NCBI RefSeq assembly: GCF_011250565.1
Contig: NZ_JAANMS010000009.1
Location: 1-64,000, forward strand
Length of the DNA stretch: 64,000 nucleotides
DNA from: Nocardioides sp. IC4_145
Lineage (GTDB): Bacteria; Actinomycetota; Actinomycetes; Propionibacteriales; Nocardioidaceae
Direction of reading: 5' to 3'
Both the position numbers and the translations under genes were made by a program. Below the pieces are notes generated by a model. It saw only the letters and a program-made list of their open reading frames with translations, had not been told where the DNA came from and made no database searches. This document shows, piece by piece, positions 50,654 to 60,370 of this stretch; position 1 is the first letter of the stretch, and each line of letters opens with the position of its first letter.

Positions 50654-51305
50654 ACGCGCTCGCCCGCGAGACGACCAGGTCCACCACGAGCGGGTGGGGG
50701 CCGATGACGTCGGCGACGAGGGTGGCGCCGGCGTCGAGGCAGGTCTCGCGCAGGCGGCGGTCGAAGTAGCCGGTGGCCAGGAGGTACGGCGCGACCGCGT
50801 CCCCCCGGCGTACGACGTCGGCCGGGCGCGGCCCGAGGCCGGTCAGCGTCGCCCAGCGGACGGGCGTGCCCCAGGCGCGGCCGACCAGCTCGGCGGACCG
50901 TTCCAGGTCGCGCACCGCCAGGGGGTCGGTCGAGCCGGCGGCGACCAGGACCACGGGCGAGCCCGGCTCGGCACCGGCCGAGAGCAGCCGCGCGACCATG
51001 GCCGAGGCGAGCAGCGGGTGCGGCCCCAGCTGCCGGCCCAGCCGCAGCGACGACCCGCGCACCATCGCCGGCAGGTCCGAGCGCACGTGCATCCCGGTCG
51101 AGAGCAGCAGCGGCACGACCACCCCGGGCTCGCCCCGACCGGCCGCCGAGCCTGCGACGTCGGCGAGGAGCGGCTCCGCCAGCTCGACGTACGCCGCGAC
51201 ACCGGGCAGGCCGAGCCGGGCGGCGGCGAGCGCGGTCACCTCGCGGGCGACCTCGTTGCCGGCCGCGGTCCGCGTGCCGTGCGCGACGGTGACGAGCAGC
51301 GTCAC
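50634..51305 (-). CDS. CbiX/SirB-type sirohydrochlorin chelatase
   Basis: The 223-residue protein has the CbiX pattern: TLLVTVAHGTRTAAGNEVAR with the metal-site His, VVVPLLLSTGMHVRSDLP with the second His, and a related second half (VVLVAAGSTDPLA, LLATGYFDRRLRET). It probably inserts iron into sirohydrochlorin to make siroheme for NirB. Cobalt insertion is the alternative. Its place at the end of the nitrate operon favours iron. GTG start at 51305, 18 bp after the HemD-regulator gene. Confidence 0.85.
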   Translation of the reverse strand: MTLLVTVAHGTRTAAGNEVAREVTALAAARLGLPGVAAYVELAEPLLADVAGSAAGRGEPGVVVPLLLSTGMHVRSDLPAMVRGSSLRLGRQLGPHPLLASAMVARLLSAGAEPGSPVVLVAAGSTDPLAVRDLERSAELVGRAWGTPVRWATLTGLGPRPADVVRRGDAVAPYLLATGYFDRRLRETCLDAGATLVADVIGPHPLVVDLVVSRASALLRGHF

Positions 51306-51323
51306 GAGGGGCTCACCACGGGC

Positions 51324-52439
51324 TCACACGGACACCGCGAGCCGGTAGCCCCGCTTGACGACCGTCTGCACGATCCGGGTGCCGAGGGCGGCCCGCAGCC
51401 GGGCGACGGCCATCTCGACGGCGTGCTCCGAGCCGGCGGTGCCCGACGGCAGGGCGGCGAGCAGCTCGCGCCGCGAGACGACGTGCCCGGGGTTGACCAC
51501 CAGCGCCTGGAGCAGCGCGAACGGCGCGGGCGAGAGCCGCACCGGCGCGCCGTCGAGCAGCACCTCGTCGCCGTGCAGCAGCAGCGTGTGGCCGGCGACC
51601 TCGATGCTGACGCCGGCACTGCGGGAGGGCAGCTCGGTCTCGAGCTGCTTGACCATCGCGACGAGCCGGTTCCGCTCGGGGTGGATGGTCGGCACGCCCC
51701 ACAGCTCGAACGCGGCGGCGGTGACCGGCCCGACGCAGGACGCGACGACGTCGGCCTGGAACGCCGCGACCAGGTCGTCACGCCTCCCGGTGGGCCCGGC
51801 GGCGTCCATGAGCGCGGCGACCGCGGGCGCGGAGGTGAAGGTCACCGCGTCGAGCGCGCGGTCGGCGACCAGGTCGATCAACCGGAAGAGCGGGTCCAGG
51901 TCCTCGGCGGACTCCACGCGGTAGACCGTCACCACGGTCACGTCGGCCCCCTGGCGGCGCAGCGCGTGCGCGACCATCGAGAGCGACTGGCCGTGCTCCT
52001 GCACGACGATCCGCAGCCCCTCGAGCGAGCGGCCGCGCAGGTGCTCGAGCACGTCCTCGAAGCACTCCGACTCCGGCGCCCACAGCTCGCGCAGGCCGCG
52101 TCGCCGCAGCGCGCCGACCGACTTCGGTCCGCGCGCGAGAATCTCCGCCCTCTCGAGGGCGGCGACCAGCGCGTCGCCCAGGCCCCACCCGTCGGCGGCC
52201 TCGAACCACGTCCGCATCCCGATCCCGGTCGTCGCCAGGAACATGTCGACCGGACGCGCCAGCACCTCCTCGGTCGCGGCACGCAGCGAGGCGTCGTCGA
52301 CCTGGTTGGGCTCGAGCGAGAGCGCGGGCGCCCACACGACCTCGGCCCCGCGACGCTCGAGCAGGGAGATCTGCTCGTCGACCTTGCGCGCGGCAGTGAC
52401 ACCGACACGGTAGCCGCGCAGCGGGAGCGGCTCGGTCAC
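51324..52439 (-). CDS. Uroporphyrinogen-III synthase fused to winged-helix DNA-binding domain
   Basis: The 371-residue protein has a HemD-like domain (about 1-265: VGVTAARKVDEQISLLERRG, FLATTGIGMRTWFEAADGWG, FTSAPAVAALMDAAGP, CVGPVTAAAFELWGVP) and an OmpR-type winged helix (about 275-371: LSPAPFALLQALVVNPGHVV, TVVKRGYRLAVSV). Such fusions accompany nirBD in actinobacteria (the Rv0260c type). It may make a siroheme precursor, regulate the nitrate operon, or both. The GTG at 52439 overlaps the nirD stop. Confidence 0.88.
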   Translation of the reverse strand: MTEPLPLRGYRVGVTAARKVDEQISLLERRGAEVVWAPALSLEPNQVDDASLRAATEEVLARPVDMFLATTGIGMRTWFEAADGWGLGDALVAALERAEILARGPKSVGALRRRGLRELWAPESECFEDVLEHLRGRSLEGLRIVVQEHGQSLSMVAHALRRQGADVTVVTVYRVESAEDLDPLFRLIDLVADRALDAVTFTSAPAVAALMDAAGPTGRRDDLVAAFQADVVASCVGPVTAAAFELWGVPTIHPERNRLVAMVKQLETELPSRSAGVSIEVAGHTLLLHGDEVLLDGAPVRLSPAPFALLQALVVNPGHVVSRRELLAALPSGTAGSEHAVEMAVARLRAALGTRIVQTVVKRGYRLAVSV

Positions 52440-52813
52440 GGTCCCTCCCCGGGGCTCTCCCTGGCCGGTCCCACGAGGACCGTCCCGTCGCGGACGGCGA
52501 CGTCGTACGTCGGTACCCGGACCGCCGCGTCGTCGAGGCACTGCCCGGTGCGCAGGTCGAAGCCCTGCTTGTGCATCGGGGAGGCGACGAACGGGACGTC
52601 CCCGCGCGTGCCGACGATGCCGCGGGCCAGCACCGAGGCCCGCGAGAAGGGATCGTAGTTGCCCAGGGCGAAGACCTCGTCGTCGTGCGTCCGGAACACC
52701 GCGACCGCGCGCCCGTCGACCAGCGCGCACACCCCGGCCTCGCGGGGGATCCGCTCGAGCCGGCAGACCAGCGTGTGCGCCGCCACGTCGGCCGCCGCCG
52801 CCTGGCCGCTCAC
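52436..52813 (-). CDS. nirD: Nitrite reductase small subunit NirD
   Basis: The 125-residue Rieske-like protein has CRLERIPREAGVCALVDGRA, VFALGNYDPFSRASVLARGI and VASPMHKQGFDLRTGQCLDD. It lacks the Rieske Cys/His cluster ligands, as is normal for NirD. It is the small subunit of the NADH-dependent assimilatory nitrite reductase. The GTG at 52813 overlaps the nirB stop (GTGA). Confidence 0.92.
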   Translation of the reverse strand: MSGQAAAADVAAHTLVCRLERIPREAGVCALVDGRAVAVFRTHDDEVFALGNYDPFSRASVLARGIVGTRGDVPFVASPMHKQGFDLRTGQCLDDAAVRVPTYDVAVRDGTVLVGPARESPGEGP

Positions 52814-55329
52814 CGGGGCGCCCCGACCGGGATGGCCGAGCCGAGGACGACCGGGCCGCCGGGCTCGGCCGGCACCTGCTGGTCGCGCTCGACCCGGAAC
52901 CCGATGTGCGGGTCGGGCACGTCCGGGGCGTTGACGAAGGACACGAACCGCGCGAGCTTCTCGGGGTCCTCCAACGTGTCGCGCCACTCGTCGCGGTAGC
53001 CCGCGACGTGCCGCGCCATCGCCGCCTCCAGCTCCGCGCCGAGGCCGAGCGCGTCGTCGACGACCACCTCGCGGACCCGGTCGAGCCCGCCGTCGAGGGA
53101 GTCGATCCACGGCGCGGTCCGCTGCAACCGGTCGGCGGTGCGGATGTAGTAGAGGAGGAACCGGTCGAGGTAGCGCACCAGCGTCTCGTCGTCGAGGTCG
53201 CCGGCGAGCAGCCGCGCGTGGGCGGGGGTGGCGCCGCCGTTGCCGCCGACGTAGAGGTTCCAGCCCTTCTCGGTGGCGATGATCCCGAAGTCCTTGGCCC
53301 GCGCCTCGGCGCACTCCCGCGCGCAGCCGCTGACGCCGCCCTTGAGCTTGTGCGGCGACCGCAGCCCGCGGTAGCGCAGCTCCAGGTCGATCGCCATCCG
53401 GACCGAGTCCTGCACGCCGTACCGGCACCAGGTCGACCCGACGCACGACTTCACCGTGCGCAGCGACTTGCCGTAGGCGTGGCCGGACTCGAAGCCGGCG
53501 TCCACCAGCCGGCGCCAGATGTCGGGCAGCTGCTCCAGCCGGGCACCGAAGAGGTCGATCCGCTGCCCGCCGGTGATCTTGGTGTAGAGCCCGAAGTCGC
53601 GGGCGACCTCGCCGATGACGATGAGCCCGTCCGGAGTGATCTCGCCGCCCGGGACGCGGGGGACGACGGAGTAGGTGCCGTCGCGCTGGATGTTGGCGAG
53701 GTAGGCGTCGTTGGTGTCCTGGAGCACCGCCCGTCCCTCGCCGAGCACGTGCCGGCCGAGCTGCGAGGCCAGCACCGACGCGACGGTCGGCTTGCAGACG
53801 TCGCAGCCGCGGCCGGTGCCGTGCGCGGCGACGACCTCGTCGAACGACGTGTGCCCGTGGACGGCGACCGCGTCGAAGAGCTCCTGCCGGGTCATCGCGA
53901 AGTGCTCGCACAGGCTGCGGTCGACGGTGCGGCCCTGGGACGCGTAGTAGTCCTCGACCACCTTCTTGACCAACGGCTTGCACGAGCCGCAGGTCGCGCC
54001 GGCCCGGGTGGTGCCGTCGCAGGCGGCGGCCGCGACGATGTCGGCCTTGCTGACGTCGTTGCAGGAGCAGACCTGCGCCTCGTCGGGCAGCACGACCTCC
54101 GCCCCACCGCCGCGGGCCGCCGGGAGGATCAGCTCCTCGGGGTTGTCGGGAAGCTCGATGCCGGAGCTGACCATCGGGCGGAGCACGCCGTACGCCGACG
54201 CGTCGCCGACCAGGATCCCGCCGAGCAGGCGGCGACCGTCCTCGGAGACCACGAGCTTCTTGTAGAGCCCGGCCACGGCGTCGGCCAGCACCAGCTCCAG
54301 CGCGCCGTCCGTCGTCGCGAACGCGTCCCCGAAGGACGCCACGTCCACGCCCATCAGCTTCAGCTTGGTCGACATGTCGGCGCCCGTGAACGCCCCGGCG
54401 CCGCCGAGCAGCGCGTCGACGACCACCTCGGCCATGGCGTAGCCGGGGGCGACCAAGCCGTACATCCGCCCGCCCGGCGCCGCGCACTCCCCCACAGCCC
54501 ACACGTGCGGGTCGGAGGTGCGGCACTGCTCGTCGACCAGCACGCCGCCGCGCTCGGCCACGTCGAGCCCGGCCGCCCGGGCCAGCGCGTCCCGGGGCCG
54601 GATGCCGGCGGAGAAGACGACGACGTCGGCCTCGACGGTCTCCTCGCCGAGGTCCAGGCCGGCAGCCCGGCCGTCCCGCTCGACGACGGCCTCGGTCGCC
54701 ACACCGGTGTGCAGCCGCAGCCCCAGCGCCTCGACGTGGCGGGCCAGCGTCGCGCCACCGGCGTCGTCGACCTGCACCGGCATCAGCCGCGGTGCCATCT
54801 CGACGACGTGGGTCTCCAGCCCGAGCCCGTGCAGCGCGTTGGCCGCCTCCAGGCCGAGCAGCCCGCCGCCGACGACCGCGCCGGTCCGAGCGCCGGCCGC
54901 GGCCTCGCGGATCGCCTCGAGGTCCTCGATCGTCCGGTAGACGAAGCAGCCGGGCAGGTCGTGCCCTGGGACCGGCGGCACGAACGGCGCCGCCCCCGTG
55001 GCGAGCACCAGCTCGTCGTACGCGAGCTCGCCGCCGTCGGAGAGGCGCAGGGTTCGAGCGGCCGGGTCGACCTCCTCGACGGTGGTGCCGAGCAGCAGCC
55101 GCACCCGCGGGTCGTCGTACTCGCCATCGGGCAGGAAGGACAGCGCCTCGGCGCCGACGTCGAAGAACGAGGTGAGCGCAACCCGGTCGTAGGCCGGCCG
55201 TGGCTCCTCGCCGACCACGACGACGTCGTGGGTCTCGGTCAGGCCGCGCTCGATCGCGGCCTGGACGAAGCGGTGGCCGACCATGCCGTGGCCGACGACC
55301 ACGAGGGTCCTGCGCAGGTGGGGGCTCAT
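52810..55329 (-). CDS. nirB: Nitrite reductase large subunit NirB
   Basis: The 839-residue enzyme reduces nitrite to ammonium. It has an FAD/NAD domain (about 1-290, LVVVGHGMVGHRFVQAAIER at the start), a [2Fe-2S] BFD region with CSCN and CGSC near residues 420-455, a second BFD-like region (GRGCDVCKP), and the siroheme/[4Fe-4S] core. The core cluster cysteines are CVGSTWC and CARECAEARAKDFG. The ATG at 55329 has AAGGA upstream and overlaps the preceding gene's stop. Together with NirD it forms the cytoplasmic enzyme. Confidence 0.95.
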   Translation of the reverse strand: MSPHLRRTLVVVGHGMVGHRFVQAAIERGLTETHDVVVVGEEPRPAYDRVALTSFFDVGAEALSFLPDGEYDDPRVRLLLGTTVEEVDPAARTLRLSDGGELAYDELVLATGAAPFVPPVPGHDLPGCFVYRTIEDLEAIREAAAGARTGAVVGGGLLGLEAANALHGLGLETHVVEMAPRLMPVQVDDAGGATLARHVEALGLRLHTGVATEAVVERDGRAAGLDLGEETVEADVVVFSAGIRPRDALARAAGLDVAERGGVLVDEQCRTSDPHVWAVGECAAPGGRMYGLVAPGYAMAEVVVDALLGGAGAFTGADMSTKLKLMGVDVASFGDAFATTDGALELVLADAVAGLYKKLVVSEDGRRLLGGILVGDASAYGVLRPMVSSGIELPDNPEELILPAARGGGAEVVLPDEAQVCSCNDVSKADIVAAAACDGTTRAGATCGSCKPLVKKVVEDYYASQGRTVDRSLCEHFAMTRQELFDAVAVHGHTSFDEVVAAHGTGRGCDVCKPTVASVLASQLGRHVLGEGRAVLQDTNDAYLANIQRDGTYSVVPRVPGGEITPDGLIVIGEVARDFGLYTKITGGQRIDLFGARLEQLPDIWRRLVDAGFESGHAYGKSLRTVKSCVGSTWCRYGVQDSVRMAIDLELRYRGLRSPHKLKGGVSGCARECAEARAKDFGIIATEKGWNLYVGGNGGATPAHARLLAGDLDDETLVRYLDRFLLYYIRTADRLQRTAPWIDSLDGGLDRVREVVVDDALGLGAELEAAMARHVAGYRDEWRDTLEDPEKLARFVSFVNAPDVPDPHIGFRVERDQQVPAEPGGPVVLGSAIPVGAPR

Positions 55330-56735
55330 CGGGGGGTTCCTTCCAGCTGGGTGGTGCGGGTGCGGAGCAGCTGCCGGACCGCGTCGGAGCAGCCGCCGCA
55401 GCCGGTGGTGGCCCGGGTGGTGGCCCGGACCTCGTCGAGGGACGCGCAGGCGCGGACCGCGCCGGCGCTGACGCCGGCGCAGGAGCACACCTCGGCGTCG
55501 TCGGGGAGCACGGCCGGCTCGGCCGCGGTGACGCGGTCGGGCATGAGCAGGTGGCCGGGCTCGGTCGGGCCGAGCACGGTGCCGCGGTCGTAGTGCTGGG
55601 TGATCAGGCCGATCCGGGAGAGGTCGCCGACGAGGGTCCCGGCGACGATCCGGCCGCCGCGGACCACGAGGCGCCGGTGCGAGCCGACGACCGGGTTGGT
55701 CACCTCGACGACCTCGCCCTCGGCGGTGGTCGGGTCGCCGAGCACGGCGACGTCGAGGTCGGTGGCGCGCAGGCGGGCGACGACGCGCGACCCGTCGTAC
55801 GTCGCGTCCTCGCCGCGCAGGTGCCGGGCCAGCACGCCGGCCTGCTCCCACGCCGGCGGCACGAACCCGGTCGTCCGGTCGCCGCGCTGGGCGCAGTCAC
55901 CGATCGCGGAGACCCGCTCGTCGCTGGTGCGCAGGTGCTCGTCGACGACGACCCCGCGGCGCACCTCGAGGCCGGCCCGGCGGGCGAGCGACGTCGACGG
56001 TCGACCGCCGGCGGTCAGCACGACCAGGTCGGTCTCGAGCGTGTGCCCGTTGTCGAGCCTCAGGCGACAGGTGGGACCCTCGTCGACGAGCCGGACCGCC
56101 CGTGCCCCGGTGTAGACGTTCGTCCCGAGCCGGCGCAGCCCGCGCGCAAGCACGGACCCGGCGGCCGGGCCGACCTGGCTGCGCAGCAGGTGCTCGCCGC
56201 CCTCGACCACCTCGGTGGCCAGGCCGCGGACGGCCAGCGCGCGAGCGACCTGCAGGCCGAGCAGGCCGCCGCCGACCACGACCGCGCGGCGGGCGCCGGG
56301 CACGGCGGCATCGAGCCGGCGGCAGTCCTCGAGGCTGCGGAAGGCGTGCACCCGCTCGTCGAGCCGGCCGTCGACGCGGACGAGCCCGCGGATCGGCGGC
56401 AGCGTCGGGATGCTGCCGGTCGCCAGCACGAGTCGGTCGTAGGGCACCCGGCTGCGGTCCGCGAGCTCCACCTCGCGCTCGGCCCGGTGCACGTCCACCA
56501 CGCGGGTGCCGAGCCGCAGGTCGACCCCGTCGGGCAGTCGCATCGCGAGTGCCGCCGGGTCGTGGGTGCCCTCCAGCACGGCGGAGAGCAGGATCCGGTT
56601 GTACGGCGCGTGCGGCTCGTCACCGAGCAGCACCACCTCGTGCCGTCCGCCGGCCACGAGCAGCTCGGCCAGCCGCACCGCCGCCATCCCGGCGCCGACG
56701 ACGACCACCCGCTCCCGCGTCCCCGGCCCGGTCAT
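55326..56735 (-). CDS. FAD-dependent NAD(P)H oxidoreductase with [2Fe-2S] BFD domain (NasB-like)
   Basis: The 469-residue protein has the FAD motif VVVVGAGMAAVRLAELLVAG, a second dinucleotide fold RAVVVGGGLLGLQVARALAV and an FAD-loop VSAIGDCAQRGDRTTG. A C-terminal BFD-like domain carries four cysteines in EVCSCAGVSAG and TTGCGGCSDAV. It probably passes electrons from NAD(P)H to the adjacent nitrate reductase, the role of NasB in other assimilatory systems. ATGA overlaps join it to the nitrate reductase and to nirB. Confidence 0.88.
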   Translation of the reverse strand: MTGPGTRERVVVVGAGMAAVRLAELLVAGGRHEVVLLGDEPHAPYNRILLSAVLEGTHDPAALAMRLPDGVDLRLGTRVVDVHRAEREVELADRSRVPYDRLVLATGSIPTLPPIRGLVRVDGRLDERVHAFRSLEDCRRLDAAVPGARRAVVVGGGLLGLQVARALAVRGLATEVVEGGEHLLRSQVGPAAGSVLARGLRRLGTNVYTGARAVRLVDEGPTCRLRLDNGHTLETDLVVLTAGGRPSTSLARRAGLEVRRGVVVDEHLRTSDERVSAIGDCAQRGDRTTGFVPPAWEQAGVLARHLRGEDATYDGSRVVARLRATDLDVAVLGDPTTAEGEVVEVTNPVVGSHRRLVVRGGRIVAGTLVGDLSRIGLITQHYDRGTVLGPTEPGHLLMPDRVTAAEPAVLPDDAEVCSCAGVSAGAVRACASLDEVRATTRATTGCGGCSDAVRQLLRTRTTQLEGTPR

Positions 56736-58798
56736 GCGCGCACCGCGCACGAGCAGGCCTTGAACTCCGGCATCCGCGAGGAAGGGTCGAGCGCGTCGTT
56801 GGTCAGCCGGTTCGCGCCGACCCAGTGGAACGGCACGAACACCGTGTCGGGCCGGATGGTCGTCACCACGCGGGCGGGCGCCTTCAGCTCGCCGCGCCGC
56901 GTCGTCACCACCACCGGCTCCCCGTCGCGCGCGCCGATCCGCTCGGCAAGCAGCGGGTGCAGCTCCACGAACGGGCCGTCGTCGGGCAGGTCGCGGACGC
57001 GGCGGGTCTGGGCGCCGGACTGGTACTGCGCGAGCACCCGCCCCGTCGTCAGATGCAGGGGGTACGCCGCGTCCGGCTGCTCCGCGGCGCCGACGTGGTC
57101 GACCGCGACGAACCGCGCGCGGCCGTCCGGCGTGGCGAAGGCGTCCGCGAACAGCCGGGGCGTCCCCGGGTGGTCCGTGTCCGGGCAGGGCCAGAACACC
57201 CCGTGCCCGGCGCGGATCCGGTCGTAGGTGATGCCCGCGTAGTCGGCCCGTCCGCCCGCCGAGGCTCGCCCCAGCTCGGCGAAGACCTCCGCCGGGTCGG
57301 TCGAGAACGGCACCGGCGAGCCGAGCCGCTCCGACAGCCCGGCCATCACCTCGAGGTCGCTGCGGACCCCCTCGGGCGGGGCGACGGCCTGCTCGCGCAG
57401 CACCACCCGCCCCTCGAGGTTGGTCATCGTGCCGGTCTCCTCGGCCCACTGCGTCACCGGCAGCACGACGTCGGCCAGCGCGGCGGTCTCCGACATGACG
57501 ATGTCGGCGACGACGAGCAGGTCGAGCGCGGCGAGCCGCTCGGTGACGTGGGTGGCGTTCGGCGCGGAGACCACGAGGTTGCTGCCCAGCACGAGCAGCG
57601 CCCGGGCGCCGTCGTCGGTCCCGAGCGTGTCGAGCAGCTCGTACGCCGACCGGCCGGGGCCCGGCAGGGAGTCCGGGTCCACGCCCCAGACGCCGGCCAC
57701 GTGCGCCCGCGCCGCCGGGTCGTCGATCATCCGGTAGCCGGGCAGCTGGTCGGCCTTCTGGCCGTGCTCGCGGCCGCCCTGCCCGTTGCCCTGGCCGGTG
57801 AGGCAGCCGTAGCCGGCGCCGACCTTGCCGGGCATCCCGAGCGCGAGCGCCACGTCGATCCACGCCAGCACCGTCGCGGTGCCCTGGCTGTGCTGCTCGG
57901 CCCCGCGGGCGGTCAGCACCATCACCCGCTCGGAACCGGCGAGCAGGTCGGCCAGCTCCCTCAGCTGTGCGGCCGGCACCCCGCTGACCCGCTCGACCCG
58001 CTCCGGCCACCACGCGGCCACCGACCGGCGGACCGCGTCGTAGCCGGTGGTGCGCGTGGCGACGTACTCCTCGTCGACGGCGCCGGCCGCGTCGAGCAGG
58101 TGCAGCAGCCCGAGCGCGATCGGCAGGTCCGTTCCCGGGACCGGCTGGACGAACACGTCGGCGCGGTCCGCGGTCGGCGTCCGCCGCGGGTCGACGACGA
58201 CCACCCGGCCGCCGCGCTCGCGGAGCCGGTCGAGGTGGCGCGCGGCCGGAGGCATGGTCTCGGCCAGGTTCGAGCCGACCAGCACGACCACGTCGGCCTG
58301 CTCGACGTCGGCCAGCGGGAACGGCAGCCCGCGGTCGATGCCGAACGCCTGGTTGCCGGCCGAGGCGGCCGAGCTCATGCACCAGCGGCCGTTGTAGTCG
58401 ACCTGGCTGGTGCGCAGCGCGACGCGGGCCAGCTTGCCGAGCTGGTAGGCCTTCTCGTTGGTCAGCCCGCCGCCGCCGAACACGGCGACCGCGTCCCTGC
58501 CGTGGGCCTCCTGCACGGCGCGGAGTCCTCCGGCGACCAGGTCGAGCGCCTCGTCCCAGCCAGCCGCGCGCAGCGCGCCGGTCGCGCGGTCGCGGACCAG
58601 CGGCGTGGTGAGCCGCTCGCGGTGGCCGTGCAGGCCGGTCGCGGTCCAGCCCTTGCGGCACAGCGCCCCCTCGTTGGCGGGGAACTCCGGCCACGGCTGC
58701 ACCTCCAGCGCGCGACCGACCCGCTCCAGGGTCATGCCGCACTGGAGGCTGCAGTAGGGGCAGTGCGTGCGGGTGCCGGCCACCGAGGTCGGGGACAC
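56732..58798 (-). CDS. Assimilatory nitrate reductase, molybdopterin catalytic subunit
   Basis: The 688-residue protein of the NasA/NapA group has an N-terminal [4Fe-4S] site (CPYCSLQCG then CRKGW) and the Mo-ligand Cys in YNGRWCMSSAASAGNQAFG. Other motifs are GSNLAETMPP, GQGNGQGGREHGQKADQLPG and a C-terminal pterin-binding domain (VHLTTGRVLAQYQSG-type, here LHLTTGRVLAQYQSGAQTRR). No Tat signal is present, so it is cytoplasmic. GTG at 58798 directly follows the transporter stop. It ends with a Cys pair, ACSCAVRA. Confidence 0.93.
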   Translation of the reverse strand: MSPTSVAGTRTHCPYCSLQCGMTLERVGRALEVQPWPEFPANEGALCRKGWTATGLHGHRERLTTPLVRDRATGALRAAGWDEALDLVAGGLRAVQEAHGRDAVAVFGGGGLTNEKAYQLGKLARVALRTSQVDYNGRWCMSSAASAGNQAFGIDRGLPFPLADVEQADVVVLVGSNLAETMPPAARHLDRLRERGGRVVVVDPRRTPTADRADVFVQPVPGTDLPIALGLLHLLDAAGAVDEEYVATRTTGYDAVRRSVAAWWPERVERVSGVPAAQLRELADLLAGSERVMVLTARGAEQHSQGTATVLAWIDVALALGMPGKVGAGYGCLTGQGNGQGGREHGQKADQLPGYRMIDDPAARAHVAGVWGVDPDSLPGPGRSAYELLDTLGTDDGARALLVLGSNLVVSAPNATHVTERLAALDLLVVADIVMSETAALADVVLPVTQWAEETGTMTNLEGRVVLREQAVAPPEGVRSDLEVMAGLSERLGSPVPFSTDPAEVFAELGRASAGGRADYAGITYDRIRAGHGVFWPCPDTDHPGTPRLFADAFATPDGRARFVAVDHVGAAEQPDAAYPLHLTTGRVLAQYQSGAQTRRVRDLPDDGPFVELHPLLAERIGARDGEPVVVTTRRGELKAPARVVTTIRPDTVFVPFHWVGANRLTNDALDPSSRMPEFKACSCAVRA

Positions 58799-60304
58799 TC
58801 AGATCCCCGCCCGCGCCAGGCTGCCCGCACCGGTCCTGCGGCGGAGGAACACGGCGTACACGACGGCGGCGCAGACGACGTAGAACGCGGTGAAGACCGT
58901 GAACGCGCCCTTGGTGGCCGACATCGGGTCTGCGACCCACGGCGAGCTGAACGCGAGCGGGACGAGGAAGCCGCCGACCGCGCCGACCGACCCGATGACG
59001 CCGATCGCGGCCGAGGCCTGCTTGGTCGCGGTGTCGAGCGCGGCAGCCCGCTGCGGCGTGCCGGGGGTGGTGGTCCGCTCGGCCTCGGTGCGCCAGATGG
59101 CGGGGATCATCTTGTACGTCGACCCGTTGCCGATGCCGGTCGCCGCGAAGACACAGAGGAAGAAGCCGAGGAACCAGGGGAACCACGAGCGGTTGTCGGT
59201 GGCGATCGCCGGGTCCTGGGCCGGGTTCGGCGTGAGCTGGGTGAGCGTCCACAGCACCGCGAGCGTGGAGACGATCATCGCGGCGAAGGCGCCGAGGGTG
59301 ACCTTCGCGCCGCCCACCCGGTCGGCCAGCCAGCCGCCGAGCGGCCGGGTCGCGGAGCCGACGAGCGCGCCGAGGAAGGCGTAGTAGGCGAAGTAGATGC
59401 CGGTGCCGAGCGGGGCCGGGTCGGGCACCCAGAAGTTGAGCTTGATGAGCAGCGGCATCGCCGCGGAGTAGCCGATGAACGAGCCGAACGTCCCGATGTA
59501 GAGGAACGCCATCACCCAGGTCTGGCGGTGCCGCACCACCCGCAGCTGCTCGCGCGGCCGGGAGACGGCGGTGCCGAGGTTGTCCATCCAGCGCCAGGCG
59601 GCGAACGTCGCGACGACCGCCAGCCCCGCGTAGACCCAGGCCGCCCGCTCGAGGTGGACCCCGCCGTCGGAGGCCTGCACGAGCCCGAAGATGCCCGCGC
59701 CGCCGACGATGACCGGCAGCAGGAGCTGGATCAGCGCGACGCCGAGGTTGCCACCGGCCGCGTTGAGGCCGAGGGCGGCGCCCTTCTTCGCGGCGGGGTA
59801 GAAGAAGTTGATGTTCGCCATCGACGAGGCGAAGTTGCCGCCGCCGAGACCGGCCGTCGCGGCGATCAGGCAGAAGACCCAGTACGGCGTCGCCGGCTGC
59901 TGCACGGCGTACGCGAACAGCAGCGTGGGCACCAGCAGCAGCGCCGCGCTCGCCATCGTCCAGTTGCGGCCGCCGAAGCGCGGCACCGCGAACGTGTAGG
60001 GCAGCCGCAGCAGCGAGCCGACCAGGTTCGGCAGCGCCACCAGCAGGAACAGCTGCTGCGCGCTGAAGTCGAAGCCCATCGACACCAGGAACGCCGAGCT
60101 GACGCTCCAGATCAGCCAGACCGAGAACCCCAGGTGCTCGGCGAAGATCGACCACACCAAGTTGCGGCGGGCCACCGCGCGGCCGGTCGTCTCCCAGAAC
60201 CCCGGGTCCTCGGGCCGCCAGTCGTCGACCCACCGGCCGGTACGCCGGGTGGGTGCTGCGGCCGCCGGCGCGGCCGCCACGGGCGGGGGTGCGGTCGTCG
60301 TCAT
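58799..60304 (-). CDS. narK: Nitrate/nitrite MFS transporter (NarK/NasA family)
   Basis: The 501-residue protein has 12 helices and the nitrate signatures GLGGGNFASSMANINFFYP and GIGNGSTYKMIPAIW. Substrate-binding arginines lie in LLRLPYTFAVPRFGG and GALVGSATRPLGG. It is the first gene of the minus-strand nitrate operon (narK-nitrate reductase-reductase-nirB-nirD-HemD-CbiX). The long Ala/Pro-rich N-terminus (1-25) is cytoplasmic. Start: ATG at 60304. Confidence 0.92.
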   Translation of the reverse strand: MTTTAPPPVAAAPAAAAPTRRTGRWVDDWRPEDPGFWETTGRAVARRNLVWSIFAEHLGFSVWLIWSVSSAFLVSMGFDFSAQQLFLLVALPNLVGSLLRLPYTFAVPRFGGRNWTMASAALLLVPTLLFAYAVQQPATPYWVFCLIAATAGLGGGNFASSMANINFFYPAAKKGAALGLNAAGGNLGVALIQLLLPVIVGGAGIFGLVQASDGGVHLERAAWVYAGLAVVATFAAWRWMDNLGTAVSRPREQLRVVRHRQTWVMAFLYIGTFGSFIGYSAAMPLLIKLNFWVPDPAPLGTGIYFAYYAFLGALVGSATRPLGGWLADRVGGAKVTLGAFAAMIVSTLAVLWTLTQLTPNPAQDPAIATDNRSWFPWFLGFFLCVFAATGIGNGSTYKMIPAIWRTEAERTTTPGTPQRAAALDTATKQASAAIGVIGSVGAVGGFLVPLAFSSPWVADPMSATKGAFTVFTAFYVVCAAVVYAVFLRRRTGAGSLARAGI

Positions 60305-60370
60305 GCCACCGACCCTCGGCGGCCGACGTTTCCCTCACGGCGAGCCCCGGGATCGCCGAGGTCAACTTGT

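Noticed and set aside
55326..60365. A single 1679-codon open frame on the minus strand
   Set aside because: Only its last part (55326-56735) is coding; the rest is a GC-driven shadow of the nitrate reductase and transporter genes.
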